From Rhodoferax sp. (GTDB lineage Bacteria; Pseudomonadota; Gammaproteobacteria; Burkholderiales; Burkholderiaceae_C), in the NCBI GenBank assembly GCA_024236015.1, contig JACKLK010000012.1:67592-131591 (forward strand): a stretch of DNA of 64,000 nt, in the 5' to 3' direction. The notes under the pieces are model-generated. The model worked only from the letters and a program-made list of their open reading frames with translations, was not told where the DNA came from and ran no database searches. Positions 17,017 through 24,400 of the stretch are shown piece by piece; the first letter of the stretch is position 1; each line of letters begins with the position of its first letter. Both the position numbers and the translations under genes were made by a program.

Positions 17017-17366
17017 TTCTTCGTCGCCGGCTTCTTGACGGCGGCGGCGGCGGTCTTGCCAGCGCCGCCGGCTGGCGGCTCCGGCAGCAACTGGTTCAGC
17101 ATCTCGGTGATCTCGGCCTCGATCCGGCCCTTGAAGGCGCCGACCAGGAAACCCAGCTTGGCATCGAGTTCGAAGCGGTCCTTGGTCACCTGCAGCTCGC
17201 CCTGCACGCCCGAGCGGCTGAAGCAGACCTTGTCGGCGCTGCGCCCTTCCTCGTAGGTGCAGCTCATGCCCAGGTCGTTCTCGACCTGCTCGGCCCAGTT
17301 GAAAGCGATCTTGCGCGCCTCCTTCAGGCCCAGCGCATGTTTGCGCACGATATGTAGATCAGCCAC
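17013..17366 (-). CDS. Polyhydroxyalkanoic acid system family protein (PHA_gran_rgn)
   Basis: This 117-residue protein resembles the PF09650 family: a MADLHIVRKHALGLKEAR start, then a beta-rich core (VTKDRFELDAKLGFL) and an amphipathic helix ending LNQLLPEP. It has a short Ala/Lys-rich tail like the phasin at 10621. Family genes occur in PHA-granule clusters; the fold resembles small hydrophobic-ligand or polyketide-cyclase-like proteins, and the biochemical role is not established. It is the first gene of a coupled pair with the CoA transferase. Confidence 0.82.
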   Translation of the reverse strand: MADLHIVRKHALGLKEARKIAFNWAEQVENDLGMSCTYEEGRSADKVCFSRSGVQGELQVTKDRFELDAKLGFLVGAFKGRIEAEITEMLNQLLPEPPAGGAGKTAAAAVKKPATKK

Positions 17367-17381
17367 GCTGCGTCTCCCGGT

Positions 17382-18509
17382 TCATGGTGTTCGGCCCGCG
17401 CGCTCCAGAGCGTCGCGCCGTTCGGCCGGCGGCAGTTCCGCGATCTGCCCCACCGCATGATAAAACGCCGGCCAGTTGCCGCCCTGGCGGGCGAACAGCG
17501 CCTCGAACTGCGGCACCAGGCCGTCGTAGGCCGCCTGCGCGCCCAGGCTGGCATTGTTGGCCTGCGCCACCCAGCGGTCGTAGCCGGCGTAGCCGCCCCA
17601 CTGCGTCTTGAGCGCGGCATACCGTTCGCGGAAGGCCTGCATCACCTGCTGCTTGCGTCGCAGCAGCGCGTCGCGCTCGCCGGTGTCCGCATCCCGGTAG
17701 ACCTGGGCGAGTTCGGTACGGGTCGCCAGCACCAGTGCCCGGAATTCACGCCGGCGCGCATCGAAGGCGGTGTATTGCGCTCGCGCCTCCTGCGATGCCT
17801 GCTCCTGCAACCAGCGCGCACCGCCGATGCGCTCGACCGTGGTCGCGAACGACTCGTTGAACATGGTGTCGTCGCGCGCATACACCACCTGGTGCGACAA
17901 CTCGTGGAACAGCAACCGCGCCAGCTCGCCCTCCGGGTAGTGGATGAAGGTGTTCAGCAGCGGGTCGCCGCCGGCCCAGTTCATCCAGCCCAGCGTCGAA
18001 TACGCCGGCACGCCGTAGACGCTGACCTCCAGCCCGCGCGCGCGCAGACGTTCGGCCTCGCGCTGCGCCGCGGCCTCGTCGAAATAGCCGCGGTAGGACA
18101 CGCAGCCGAGCACCGGAAAACACCAGGTGTGCAGCGTCAGCGACAGCTCGGGCGCCGCCACCACGTTCCAGACCACGGACGGGCGGCCCAGGTCCGCATA
18201 ACTGCGGTAGCTCGGGTTGTCCGGCAGCGCCAGTTCGGTCACCGCGAATGCGCGCATGCGCTGCGTCAGCTGCAGCCGTTCCTTGAGCGACGGGGGCGTC
18301 TGGGCATCGGCCAGCCACTGCGTGACCGGCCGCGACGCATGCATCAGCCGCAGATGCCCGCCCACCGACTGCCAGTAATACTGCGTGTCCGCGCATCCCG
18401 CCAGCACCAGCAGGCCCAGGCCGGCCAACGCCATGCGCATGCCCCGCGCCAGCTGGCCCGCGAACCGGGCTCCGGCCTTCCAACCCCGTGACGCCGCATC
18501 GTGTGCCAT
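17382..18509 (-). CDS. Putative zinc aminopeptidase lipoprotein (PF10023 type)
   Basis: This protein of about 375 residues has a lipobox LVLAGC after a short hydrophobic stretch, so the mature form should be an outer- or inner-membrane lipoprotein. The zinc site HELSH lies in LLFHELSHQVVY, with NESFATTVE downstream supplying the third ligand. This fits the 'putative aminopeptidase' family PF10023 common in Betaproteobacteria. Start choice is uncertain. ATG 18509 adds 23 residues before the signal; ATG 18440 gives a compact 15-residue lipoprotein signal before the Cys, and neither has a good ribosome site. It is not obviously linked to the lipid genes upstream. Confidence 0.8.
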   Translation of the reverse strand: MAHDAASRGWKAGARFAGQLARGMRMALAGLGLLVLAGCADTQYYWQSVGGHLRLMHASRPVTQWLADAQTPPSLKERLQLTQRMRAFAVTELALPDNPSYRSYADLGRPSVVWNVVAAPELSLTLHTWCFPVLGCVSYRGYFDEAAAQREAERLRARGLEVSVYGVPAYSTLGWMNWAGGDPLLNTFIHYPEGELARLLFHELSHQVVYARDDTMFNESFATTVERIGGARWLQEQASQEARAQYTAFDARRREFRALVLATRTELAQVYRDADTGERDALLRRKQQVMQAFRERYAALKTQWGGYAGYDRWVAQANNASLGAQAAYDGLVPQFEALFARQGGNWPAFYHAVGQIAELPPAERRDALERAGRTP

Positions 18510-18588
18510 GGCCGGATTGTGCTGCAAGCCGCCACGCGCTCGTGCGTCCGGTGGCTTTCGCGCCCCAGCTCGCTTATGCTCGAAGCCG

Positions 18589-18894
18589 ATGCTTCGACTC
18601 ACCCAGGCCCCCAACCTCGCGATTGCCACGTTGTGGGCCGATGCCCTGTGCAACGAAGGCATCGAGGCCAGCGTGCAGCGGCAGTTCCTGGTCGGCGTGG
18701 CCGGCGAGTTGCCGCCGGACCAGTGCCTGCCCGAGGTCTGGCTGACCCATGACCAGCAGGAAACCCGGGCGCGCGCGCTGCTGTTCGACCTGCAGCACGT
18801 GCCGCAGCGGCGCTGGCACTGCAGCTGCGGCGAGCTGGTCGAAGGCGGCTTCGAGCAATGCTGGAACTGCCAGGCCTTGATGCCCCGGACCTGA
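18589..18894 (+). CDS. DUF2007-type small protein with C-terminal zinc ribbon
   Basis: This 101-residue protein begins MLRLTQAPNLAIATLWADAL, typical of the DUF2007 signal-transducing-like fold (VWLTHDQQETRAR helix/strand). It ends in a four-Cys zinc-ribbon: CSCGE, then CWNC at the C-terminus. ATG 18589 is taken as start because the family usually begins with this strand. It is monocistronic, divergent from the aminopeptidase and convergent with the SDR at 18942. Function is unknown; such proteins are thought to be small cytoplasmic binding proteins. Confidence 0.8.
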   Translation: MLRLTQAPNLAIATLWADALCNEGIEASVQRQFLVGVAGELPPDQCLPEVWLTHDQQETRARALLFDLQHVPQRRWHCSCGELVEGGFEQCWNCQALMPRT

Positions 18895-18905
18895 GCCCCG
18901 GCCCG

Positions 18906-18927
18906 GCCCGGCCCGCAACGGCCGGGC
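18906..18927. terminator. Strong GC hairpin between convergent genes
   Basis: GCCCGGCC and GGCCGGGC pair as an 8-bp perfect stem around CGCAAC, between a plus-strand stop (18894) and a minus-strand stop (18942). There is no U-tract, so if it ends transcription it does so as a stem-only or Rho-assisted site for both directions. Confidence 0.5.
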
Positions 18928-18941
18928 GACCCGTGTGGCGA

Positions 18942-19814
18942 TCAGCCCAGGATGTCGCGCACGCCGAAACGCGGCGCGTAACCCAGCTGGCGCCGCGCCT
19001 TGGCGTGGCTGATCAGCGAGCCGGCACCCACCAGTTCCGGGCCGATCGCGTCCGCGGCGAGATCGGGATAGAAACGCTCGAGCAGGCCCCGAGAATCCAG
19101 GCCGGTCCAGTTGTCGGCCGCGGTGATGAAAAACGCCTCGTGCAAGTCGCCCGGCGTCGACTCCAGCGCCAGCCGATGCGCCGTGGCCACGTCGCGCGCA
19201 TCGACGAAGGCCCACAGGTTCTTGCGCCAGTTGCCGTAGTCGCTCACCAGCGCCTGGTAGAACGATCGCTGCGCCGGCTCCGGCAACCAGATCCACGGCG
19301 CGCGCAGGCAGACCGTGCGCATGTGGTAGCGGTCGGAATACGTCCGGCAGATCTGCTCGCACACGACCTTGCTCAGGCCGTACGGGTCCTGCGGCCGGCC
19401 CGGATGGTGTTCGTCGATGGGCACGGACACCGGCTGCAGCGCATGGGTGCTGAAGGCAAAACCCAGGGTCGACTCGCTCGAGGTCATCACGAGCTTGCCG
19501 ATGCCATGCCGGGCGGCCGCCTCCAGCGTGTTGAAGGTTCCGTTCACGTTGACGTCGAACACCCGCTTGGCCGGGTCGTTCAGCGGATGCGGGATGCCGG
19601 CGACATGGATCACCGCGTCGTAACCCTCCATCGCCCGTGTCACCGCGTCCAGGTCCAGGATGTCGACCGCATGCACCGCCACGTCGGCGCGTTGCGGCGC
19701 CACCCGGTCGAGCACGCCGACACGGTAGCCGTGCAAGACCAGGTCGTCGACGACGTAACGCCCGACGGCGCCGCTGCCGCCGGTGACCAGGATCCGTCGT
19801 GTGTGCGCGCCCAT
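18942..19814 (-). CDS. NAD-dependent epimerase/dehydratase (extended SDR)
   Basis: This 290-residue protein has the Rossmann motif TGGSGAVG at about residue 11, a VIHVAGIPHP block, a TSSESTLG serine block and active-site YGLSK. This resembles uronate dehydrogenase-like SDRs and general NAD-dependent reductases. The start is ATG 19814, 12 nt after the RidA stop, so it is the last gene of the aromatic-acid operon. The known 2-aminobenzoate (abm) clusters also carry a short-chain dehydrogenase. It might oxidise a hydroxy-intermediate formed after ring reduction, but the substrate is not evident. Confidence 0.78.
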   Translation of the reverse strand: MGAHTRRILVTGGSGAVGRYVVDDLVLHGYRVGVLDRVAPQRADVAVHAVDILDLDAVTRAMEGYDAVIHVAGIPHPLNDPAKRVFDVNVNGTFNTLEAAARHGIGKLVMTSSESTLGFAFSTHALQPVSVPIDEHHPGRPQDPYGLSKVVCEQICRTYSDRYHMRTVCLRAPWIWLPEPAQRSFYQALVSDYGNWRKNLWAFVDARDVATAHRLALESTPGDLHEAFFITAADNWTGLDSRGLLERFYPDLAADAIGPELVGAGSLISHAKARRQLGYAPRFGVRDILG

Positions 19815-19826
19815 GGATGGTCCTCG

Positions 19827-20219
19827 TCAGTCCGGCAATACCGCCGTCACCTCGATCTCGACCTTGGCCCGCTGCTCGACCAGCGCGGCCACCTGCACGC
19901 AGGTCATGGCCGGGAAGTGGCGCCCCATGACCTCGCGGTAGACCTGGCCCAGCTCCTTGAGCCGGGCGTTGTATTCGACCCGGTCGACGATGTACCAGGT
20001 CATGCGCACCATGTGCGACGGATCGGCGCCGGCCTCGTGCAGGATGGCCACGATGTTGCGCAAGGCCTGCGCCGTCTGGCCGATGAAGTCGTCGGTCTCG
20101 AACTGCTGCTGCGCGTTCCAGCCGATCTGGCCGCCGACGAAGATCTGGGTGCCCCGCGCGGCCACGCCGTTGGCATATCCCTTGGCCGGCAGCCAGCCGG
20201 GAGGTTGGAGGAATTTCAT
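19827..20219 (-). CDS. RidA-family enamine/imine deaminase
   Basis: This 130-residue protein has the RidA/YjgF core: IFVGGQIGWN, QTAQALRNI and the C-terminal block CVQVAALVEQRAKVEIEVTA, though the usual R-x-x-V catalytic region is varied. RidA proteins form trimers and hydrolyse reactive enamines/imines to ketones and ammonia. ATG 20219 overlaps the ligase stop (ATGA) and a GGAGG lies just upstream. Its place inside an aryl-CoA operon fits a pathway in which an amino-cyclohexene/enamine intermediate must lose its nitrogen, as expected for anthranilate. Confidence 0.85.
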   Translation of the reverse strand: MKFLQPPGWLPAKGYANGVAARGTQIFVGGQIGWNAQQQFETDDFIGQTAQALRNIVAILHEAGADPSHMVRMTWYIVDRVEYNARLKELGQVYREVMGRHFPAMTCVQVAALVEQRAKVEIEVTAVLPD

Positions 20220-21856
20220 GCGGTCTTGAGCTTGAAGCGTTGCAGCTTGCCGGTTTCGGTGCGCGGCAGGCTGGTGACGAATGCGATGTCGCGCGGGTAT
20301 TTGTAGGGTGCGATGCTGGCCTTCACATGATCCTGCAAGGCCTTGACCATCGCGGCGTCGCCACTGGCGCCGGGCTTGAGCACGCAGAACGCCTTGACCC
20401 GCATGCCCCGTTCCTCGTCCGGCACGCCGACCACGGCGCACTCGGCCACGGATGCATGCTTGAGCAAGGCGTCCTCGACCTCCGGTGCGCCCACGTTGTA
20501 GCCGGAGGTGATGATCATGTCGTCGGTACGCGCCTGGTAGAAGAAATAGCCGTCCGCGTCCTGCTGGAAGGCATCGCCGGGATAGTTCCAGCCGTCGCGC
20601 ACATAGTTCGACTGCCGTGGGTCGCCCAGGTACTTGCATCCCGTGGGCCCCTGGACCGCCAGCTTGCCGACCTGGCCCACCGGCAGCTCGCACCCCTGGT
20701 CGTCGACCACCTTGGCCACGTAACCCGGCACCACCTGGCCGATGGCTCCGCGGCGCACCGCGTCCGGCGGCGACGAGATGAAGATGTGGAACATCTCGGT
20801 GGCGCCGATGCCGTCCAGGATCTCGATGCCGCTGGCGTCCTTCCACAACTGCCGCGTCGCGTCCGGCAATGCCTCGCCGGCGCTGACGCAGATGCGCAGC
20901 GACGGCTTGCCGCGTTGCGCCGCCAGCGCCTTGAGGTGCGGCGCCATCTGGCGATAGAACGTGGGCGCGGTGTAGCAGATGGTGGCCCCGACCTCGAACA
21001 TCAGTTGCGCCATGCCGTCCGGCGTATACGGCTTGCCCGGGAAATACACCGAGGCGCCGGCCCACATCGGGAAGATCAGCAGGCCGCCCAGCCCGAACGT
21101 GAAGGCCAGCGGCGGCGAACCCATGACGACGTCGTCCGGGCCGGCGCGCAACACGTGGCGCGGCCAGGCCTCGCAGGCCGCCATGACGTCGCGGTGCGTG
21201 TGCACGGCTGCCTTGGGCTTGCCGGTGGTGCCGGAGGTGAAGGCCAGCAACGCTACGTCGGTGGCCGCGGTCGGGCAGGCGGTGAATGCGCCATGCTTGT
21301 CGGTGGCGCGTGCCTCCAGCGAATCCGGCTCGCCCGCGCCGACCGGCGCGTTGAACGCGATCACCGTGGCCAGCACCGGATGCGCGGCCTGCGCCTGCTG
21401 CAGCTCGGCCAGCAACGCGACGTCGCACAAGGCCGCGGCCGGCTCGGACTTGTCGATGATGTCACCCAGCTCCTTGGCCCGCAGCAAGGGCATGGTCGCC
21501 ACCGCCACCAGGCCGGCCTTCATGACCGCCAGCATGGACAAGGCCATCATGATGGAATTGCCACCGCGCAGCAGCACCCGGTTGCCCGGCACCAGGCCCA
21601 GGTCCTGCACCAGCACATGGGCGATGCGGTCGACGCGCACCCGTGCCTCGGCATAGGTGACAGTCTCGGTGTCCGAGCGCAGCATCGGGAAATAGGTGAA
21701 CCCCTTGATCGGCGCCTTGTCCAGCAGCTCCTGGACCAGGTTGAGCTGCTCCGGGAACTGCAGCTCCGGCGCATCGAAGCGCAGCTGCGGCCACTGCTCG
21801 GGCGGGGGGAGTCGATCGTGGACGAAACGATCCACCTGGGCGGACGCGGACATCAT
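20216..21856 (-). CDS. Benzoate-CoA ligase family protein, probably 2-aminobenzoate-CoA ligase
   Basis: This 546-residue ANL-superfamily enzyme has the P-loop FTSGTTGKPK, the GATEMFHIF A5-type block, the hinge DDMIITSGYN and the C-terminal catalytic region PRTETGKLQR. Length and motifs match the benzoate/aminobenzoate-CoA ligase branch (AbmG type). It activates an aromatic acid with ATP and CoA. Two adjacent ATGs (21856, 21853) follow AAAGGAG; I use the first because it gives an ATGA overlap with the acyl-CoA dehydrogenase stop. The surrounding genes point to anthranilate as substrate, with salicylate or another ortho-substituted benzoate as the alternative. Confidence 0.85.
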   Translation of the reverse strand: MMSASAQVDRFVHDRLPPPEQWPQLRFDAPELQFPEQLNLVQELLDKAPIKGFTYFPMLRSDTETVTYAEARVRVDRIAHVLVQDLGLVPGNRVLLRGGNSIMMALSMLAVMKAGLVAVATMPLLRAKELGDIIDKSEPAAALCDVALLAELQQAQAAHPVLATVIAFNAPVGAGEPDSLEARATDKHGAFTACPTAATDVALLAFTSGTTGKPKAAVHTHRDVMAACEAWPRHVLRAGPDDVVMGSPPLAFTFGLGGLLIFPMWAGASVYFPGKPYTPDGMAQLMFEVGATICYTAPTFYRQMAPHLKALAAQRGKPSLRICVSAGEALPDATRQLWKDASGIEILDGIGATEMFHIFISSPPDAVRRGAIGQVVPGYVAKVVDDQGCELPVGQVGKLAVQGPTGCKYLGDPRQSNYVRDGWNYPGDAFQQDADGYFFYQARTDDMIITSGYNVGAPEVEDALLKHASVAECAVVGVPDEERGMRVKAFCVLKPGASGDAAMVKALQDHVKASIAPYKYPRDIAFVTSLPRTETGKLQRFKLKTA

Positions 21857-23037
21857 GCTGCTCCTTTCAACACGGACTTTCCGATGATGAGCTGTTGCAC
21901 CTCGGTGGCACCTTCGTAGATGCGCAGCGAACGGATGTCGCGGTACAGGTGCTCGATGGTGTTGCCGACACGCACGCCTTGGCCGCCGTGCATCTGCAGC
22001 GCCATGTCGATGACGCGCTGCGCGTTCTCGGTCGCCGCCATCTTGGCCATGGCCGCCTGCGCGGTATAGGCCTGCGCCTGCTCGGGTGTCGCCGTGCCCA
22101 CGCAGTCGCGCAGCCAGGCGGCACGGTAGGTCAGCAGCGCGGCCGCATCGAGCAGCGCGGCCATGTCGCCCAGCCGGGCCTGCGTCAGCTGGAAGTCGGC
22201 CAGGTGCTGGCCGAACATCGGCCGCCGGCGCGTATACGCCACCGCCTCGTCCAAGGCGCGCCGGGCCATGCCCAGCGCCGCGCCGGCGACCGAGGCGCGG
22301 AAGATGTCCAGCGTCCGCATCGCCAGCTTGAAGCCGCCTTCGCGCGGGCCGAGCTGCGCACCAGCCGGCACCCGGCACTGGGTCAGGCGCACGCTGGCCA
22401 GCGGATGCGGCGCCATCACGTGGATGTGTTCGGAGTCGTCCAGCCCCGGGGTGTCGGCATCGACGATGAAGGCGGTGATACCGCGGCTGCCGCGCTCGGG
22501 CTCGGTCTTGGCGAACACGCAGTAGTAGTCGGCAATGCCGCCGTTGCTGATCCAGGTCTTGACGCCGTCGAGCACGAAGCCGCCGTCGGCATCGGCGCGG
22601 GCCGTCGTCGCCATCGCGCCGACGTCGGAGCCGGCGTCGGGCTCGCTGAGCGCGAACGCGGCGATCGTGTCGCCGCGCGCCACGGCCGGCAGGTAGGCCT
22701 GCTGCTGTTCGGCGCTGCCTGCCAGCGTGATCGCGCCGCTGCCCAGGCCCTGCATCGCGAACGCGAAATCGGCCAGCGGCGAATGGTATGCGAGCGTCTC
22801 GCGCAGGATCACCAGCGCCCGCGAGTCGAGCGCGGGCAAGGCACCGCCAAAGGCCGCCGGCACACAGTAGCGCAACCAGCCGGCGTCGCCGAGCCGACGC
22901 ACCCACTGGCGGCAGGCGGCCCGGTCGTCGGATTCGTCGACTTGCTGCGTAGCCGCCCAGGCGGCCAGGCCATCGGCCAGCGTGTGATGCGCCGCGTCGA
23001 AGAAGGGCAGTGCGTAGTGCGAAGTCGCGGCGGCCAT
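21853..23037 (-). CDS. Acyl-CoA dehydrogenase
   Basis: This 394-residue FAD enzyme with the full ACAD fold has ALSEPDAGSDVGA (flavin/substrate loop), KTWISNGG, QMHGGQGV and the C-terminal base region RIYEGATEVQQLIIG, whose Glu is the usual catalytic base. It removes two hydrogens from an acyl-CoA in the cytoplasm. It starts 3 nt after the enoyl-CoA hydratase stop and overlaps the ligase start by 4 nt. In this operon it likely works on an alicyclic CoA ester after ring hydroxylation and reduction, as proposed for aerobic anthranilyl-CoA breakdown. Confidence 0.9.
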   Translation of the reverse strand: MAAATSHYALPFFDAAHHTLADGLAAWAATQQVDESDDRAACRQWVRRLGDAGWLRYCVPAAFGGALPALDSRALVILRETLAYHSPLADFAFAMQGLGSGAITLAGSAEQQQAYLPAVARGDTIAAFALSEPDAGSDVGAMATTARADADGGFVLDGVKTWISNGGIADYYCVFAKTEPERGSRGITAFIVDADTPGLDDSEHIHVMAPHPLASVRLTQCRVPAGAQLGPREGGFKLAMRTLDIFRASVAGAALGMARRALDEAVAYTRRRPMFGQHLADFQLTQARLGDMAALLDAAALLTYRAAWLRDCVGTATPEQAQAYTAQAAMAKMAATENAQRVIDMALQMHGGQGVRVGNTIEHLYRDIRSLRIYEGATEVQQLIIGKSVLKGAA

Positions 23038-23040
23038 GAC

Positions 23041-23895
23041 TCAATCGCCTCCGAACACCGGCCGGGCCTTGGCGGCGAATGCCTCGTAGGCGCGGGTGAA
23101 GTCCCGGCTCTGCATGCAGATGGCCTGCGCCTGTGCTTCGGCCTCGACCGCCTGCTCGATCGTCATCGCCCATTCCTGCTGCAGCATGGTCTTGGTCATG
23201 CCGTGGGCGAAGGTCGGCCCCGCGGCGAGTTCGGCCGCGAAGGCCTGCGCCTTGGGCAGCAGCTCGGCGCTGTCGTGCAAGGCATTGAAGAATCCCCAGG
23301 CCAGGCCTTCCTGCGCCGTCATCGCGCGACCGCTGAACAGCAACTCGCTGGCGCGCCCCTGGCCGATGACCCGCGGCAACAGGGCGCAGGCGCCCATGTC
23401 GGCGCCGGCCAGGCCGACACGCGTGAACAGGAAGGCGGTGCGCGTGGCCGGCGTGCCGTAACGCATGTCGCAGGCCAGCGCCATCATCGCGCCGGCACCG
23501 GCGCAGATGCCGTCGATGGCGCCGATCACCGGCTGCGGGCAGTTGCGCATGGTCTTGACCAGGTCGCCGGTCATGCGGGTGAACTCCAGCATCTCGGGCA
23601 TGCTCATCTTGGTCAGCGGCCCGATGATCTCGTGCACGTCGCCGCCGGAGCAGAAGTTGCCGCCCGCCCCGGTGACCACCACCGCCTTGACGTCGGTGCT
23701 GCGGCGCAATGCGTCGAACAGCTGGCACAACTCGGAGTACGAATCGAAGGTCAGCGGATTCTTGCGCTCGGGCCGGCTCAGCGTGATCGTGCCGACCCCG
23801 TCCGCACAGGTCCACGCAAAATGCCGCGCAGCAAATCCGGCGGTCGCGTCGTAACGGCCCCGCATGGGGTTGGAACTGCCGATGTAGTGTTTCAT
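23041..23895 (-). CDS. Enoyl-CoA hydratase/isomerase (crotonase) family protein
   Basis: This 284-residue crotonase-fold protein has NFCSGGDVHEI (oxyanion-hole strand) and IDGICAGAGAMMALACDMR (second oxyanion residue), then a normal C-terminal helix domain. The N-terminus, MKHYIGSSNP, is about 20 residues longer than the minimal crotonase. ATG 23895 follows AAGGA at 6 nt and overlaps the MarR stop (ATGA). It probably hydrates or opens the ring CoA intermediate in the aryl-CoA pathway. Confidence 0.88.
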   Translation of the reverse strand: MKHYIGSSNPMRGRYDATAGFAARHFAWTCADGVGTITLSRPERKNPLTFDSYSELCQLFDALRRSTDVKAVVVTGAGGNFCSGGDVHEIIGPLTKMSMPEMLEFTRMTGDLVKTMRNCPQPVIGAIDGICAGAGAMMALACDMRYGTPATRTAFLFTRVGLAGADMGACALLPRVIGQGRASELLFSGRAMTAQEGLAWGFFNALHDSAELLPKAQAFAAELAAGPTFAHGMTKTMLQQEWAMTIEQAVEAEAQAQAICMQSRDFTRAYEAFAAKARPVFGGD

Positions 23896-24386
23896 GCCGA
23901 ATCCTTGTGTGTGATGACCGCCTGGCTGTGTTGCTTGACCTTGCCCAGCAGCCGGTGCAAGGTGTCGATCTCGCGCTCGCTCAAGCCGCCGAAGGCTTCG
24001 ACCACCCAGGCCTCGTGGGCACGGGCCATGTCGGCGAACTGCGCGCGTCCGCGCGGCGTCAGCCGCACCCGGTAGGCGCGGCGATCGCCGGGCACCTGCA
24101 CCCGCTCGACCAGGTCTTCGAGCACCAGCTGGTCGGTGATGCCGGTGACGTTGCCGCCGGTGACCATCATGCGGCGCGACAACTCGTTCATCTTCAGGCC
24201 GTCGGGGGCGCGCTCGAGCTGCGCCATCAGGTCGAAACGCGGCAGCGTCATCTCGAACTGGTCGCGCAGGGCGCCGCGCACGCGGGCCTCGATCAGGTGG
24301 GTGCAGGTCAGCAGCCGCAACCACAGGCGCAGCTCCTGCGGGTGCTCCGCGGCGCTGGTGCCGATCAGGCGGGCCTCCTTGTCCAT
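23892..24386 (-). CDS. MarR-family transcriptional regulator of the aryl-CoA operon
   Basis: This 164-residue MarR protein has a winged-helix region with LERAPDGLKMNELSRRMMV, the recognition helix TGGNVTGITDQLV and the wing DRRAYRVRLTPRGR. MarR dimers bind short palindromes and are released by phenolic acids or their CoA esters. ATG 24386 is preceded by GGAAGG. It is the second gene of the operon, so autoregulation is likely, and a perfect 8-bp-arm palindrome overlaps the operon's -35 box at 26858-26881. Confidence 0.9.
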   Translation of the reverse strand: MDKEARLIGTSAAEHPQELRLWLRLLTCTHLIEARVRGALRDQFEMTLPRFDLMAQLERAPDGLKMNELSRRMMVTGGNVTGITDQLVLEDLVERVQVPGDRRAYRVRLTPRGRAQFADMARAHEAWVVEAFGGLSEREIDTLHRLLGKVKQHSQAVITHKDSA

Positions 24387-24400
24387 GACGCCTTCCACCG

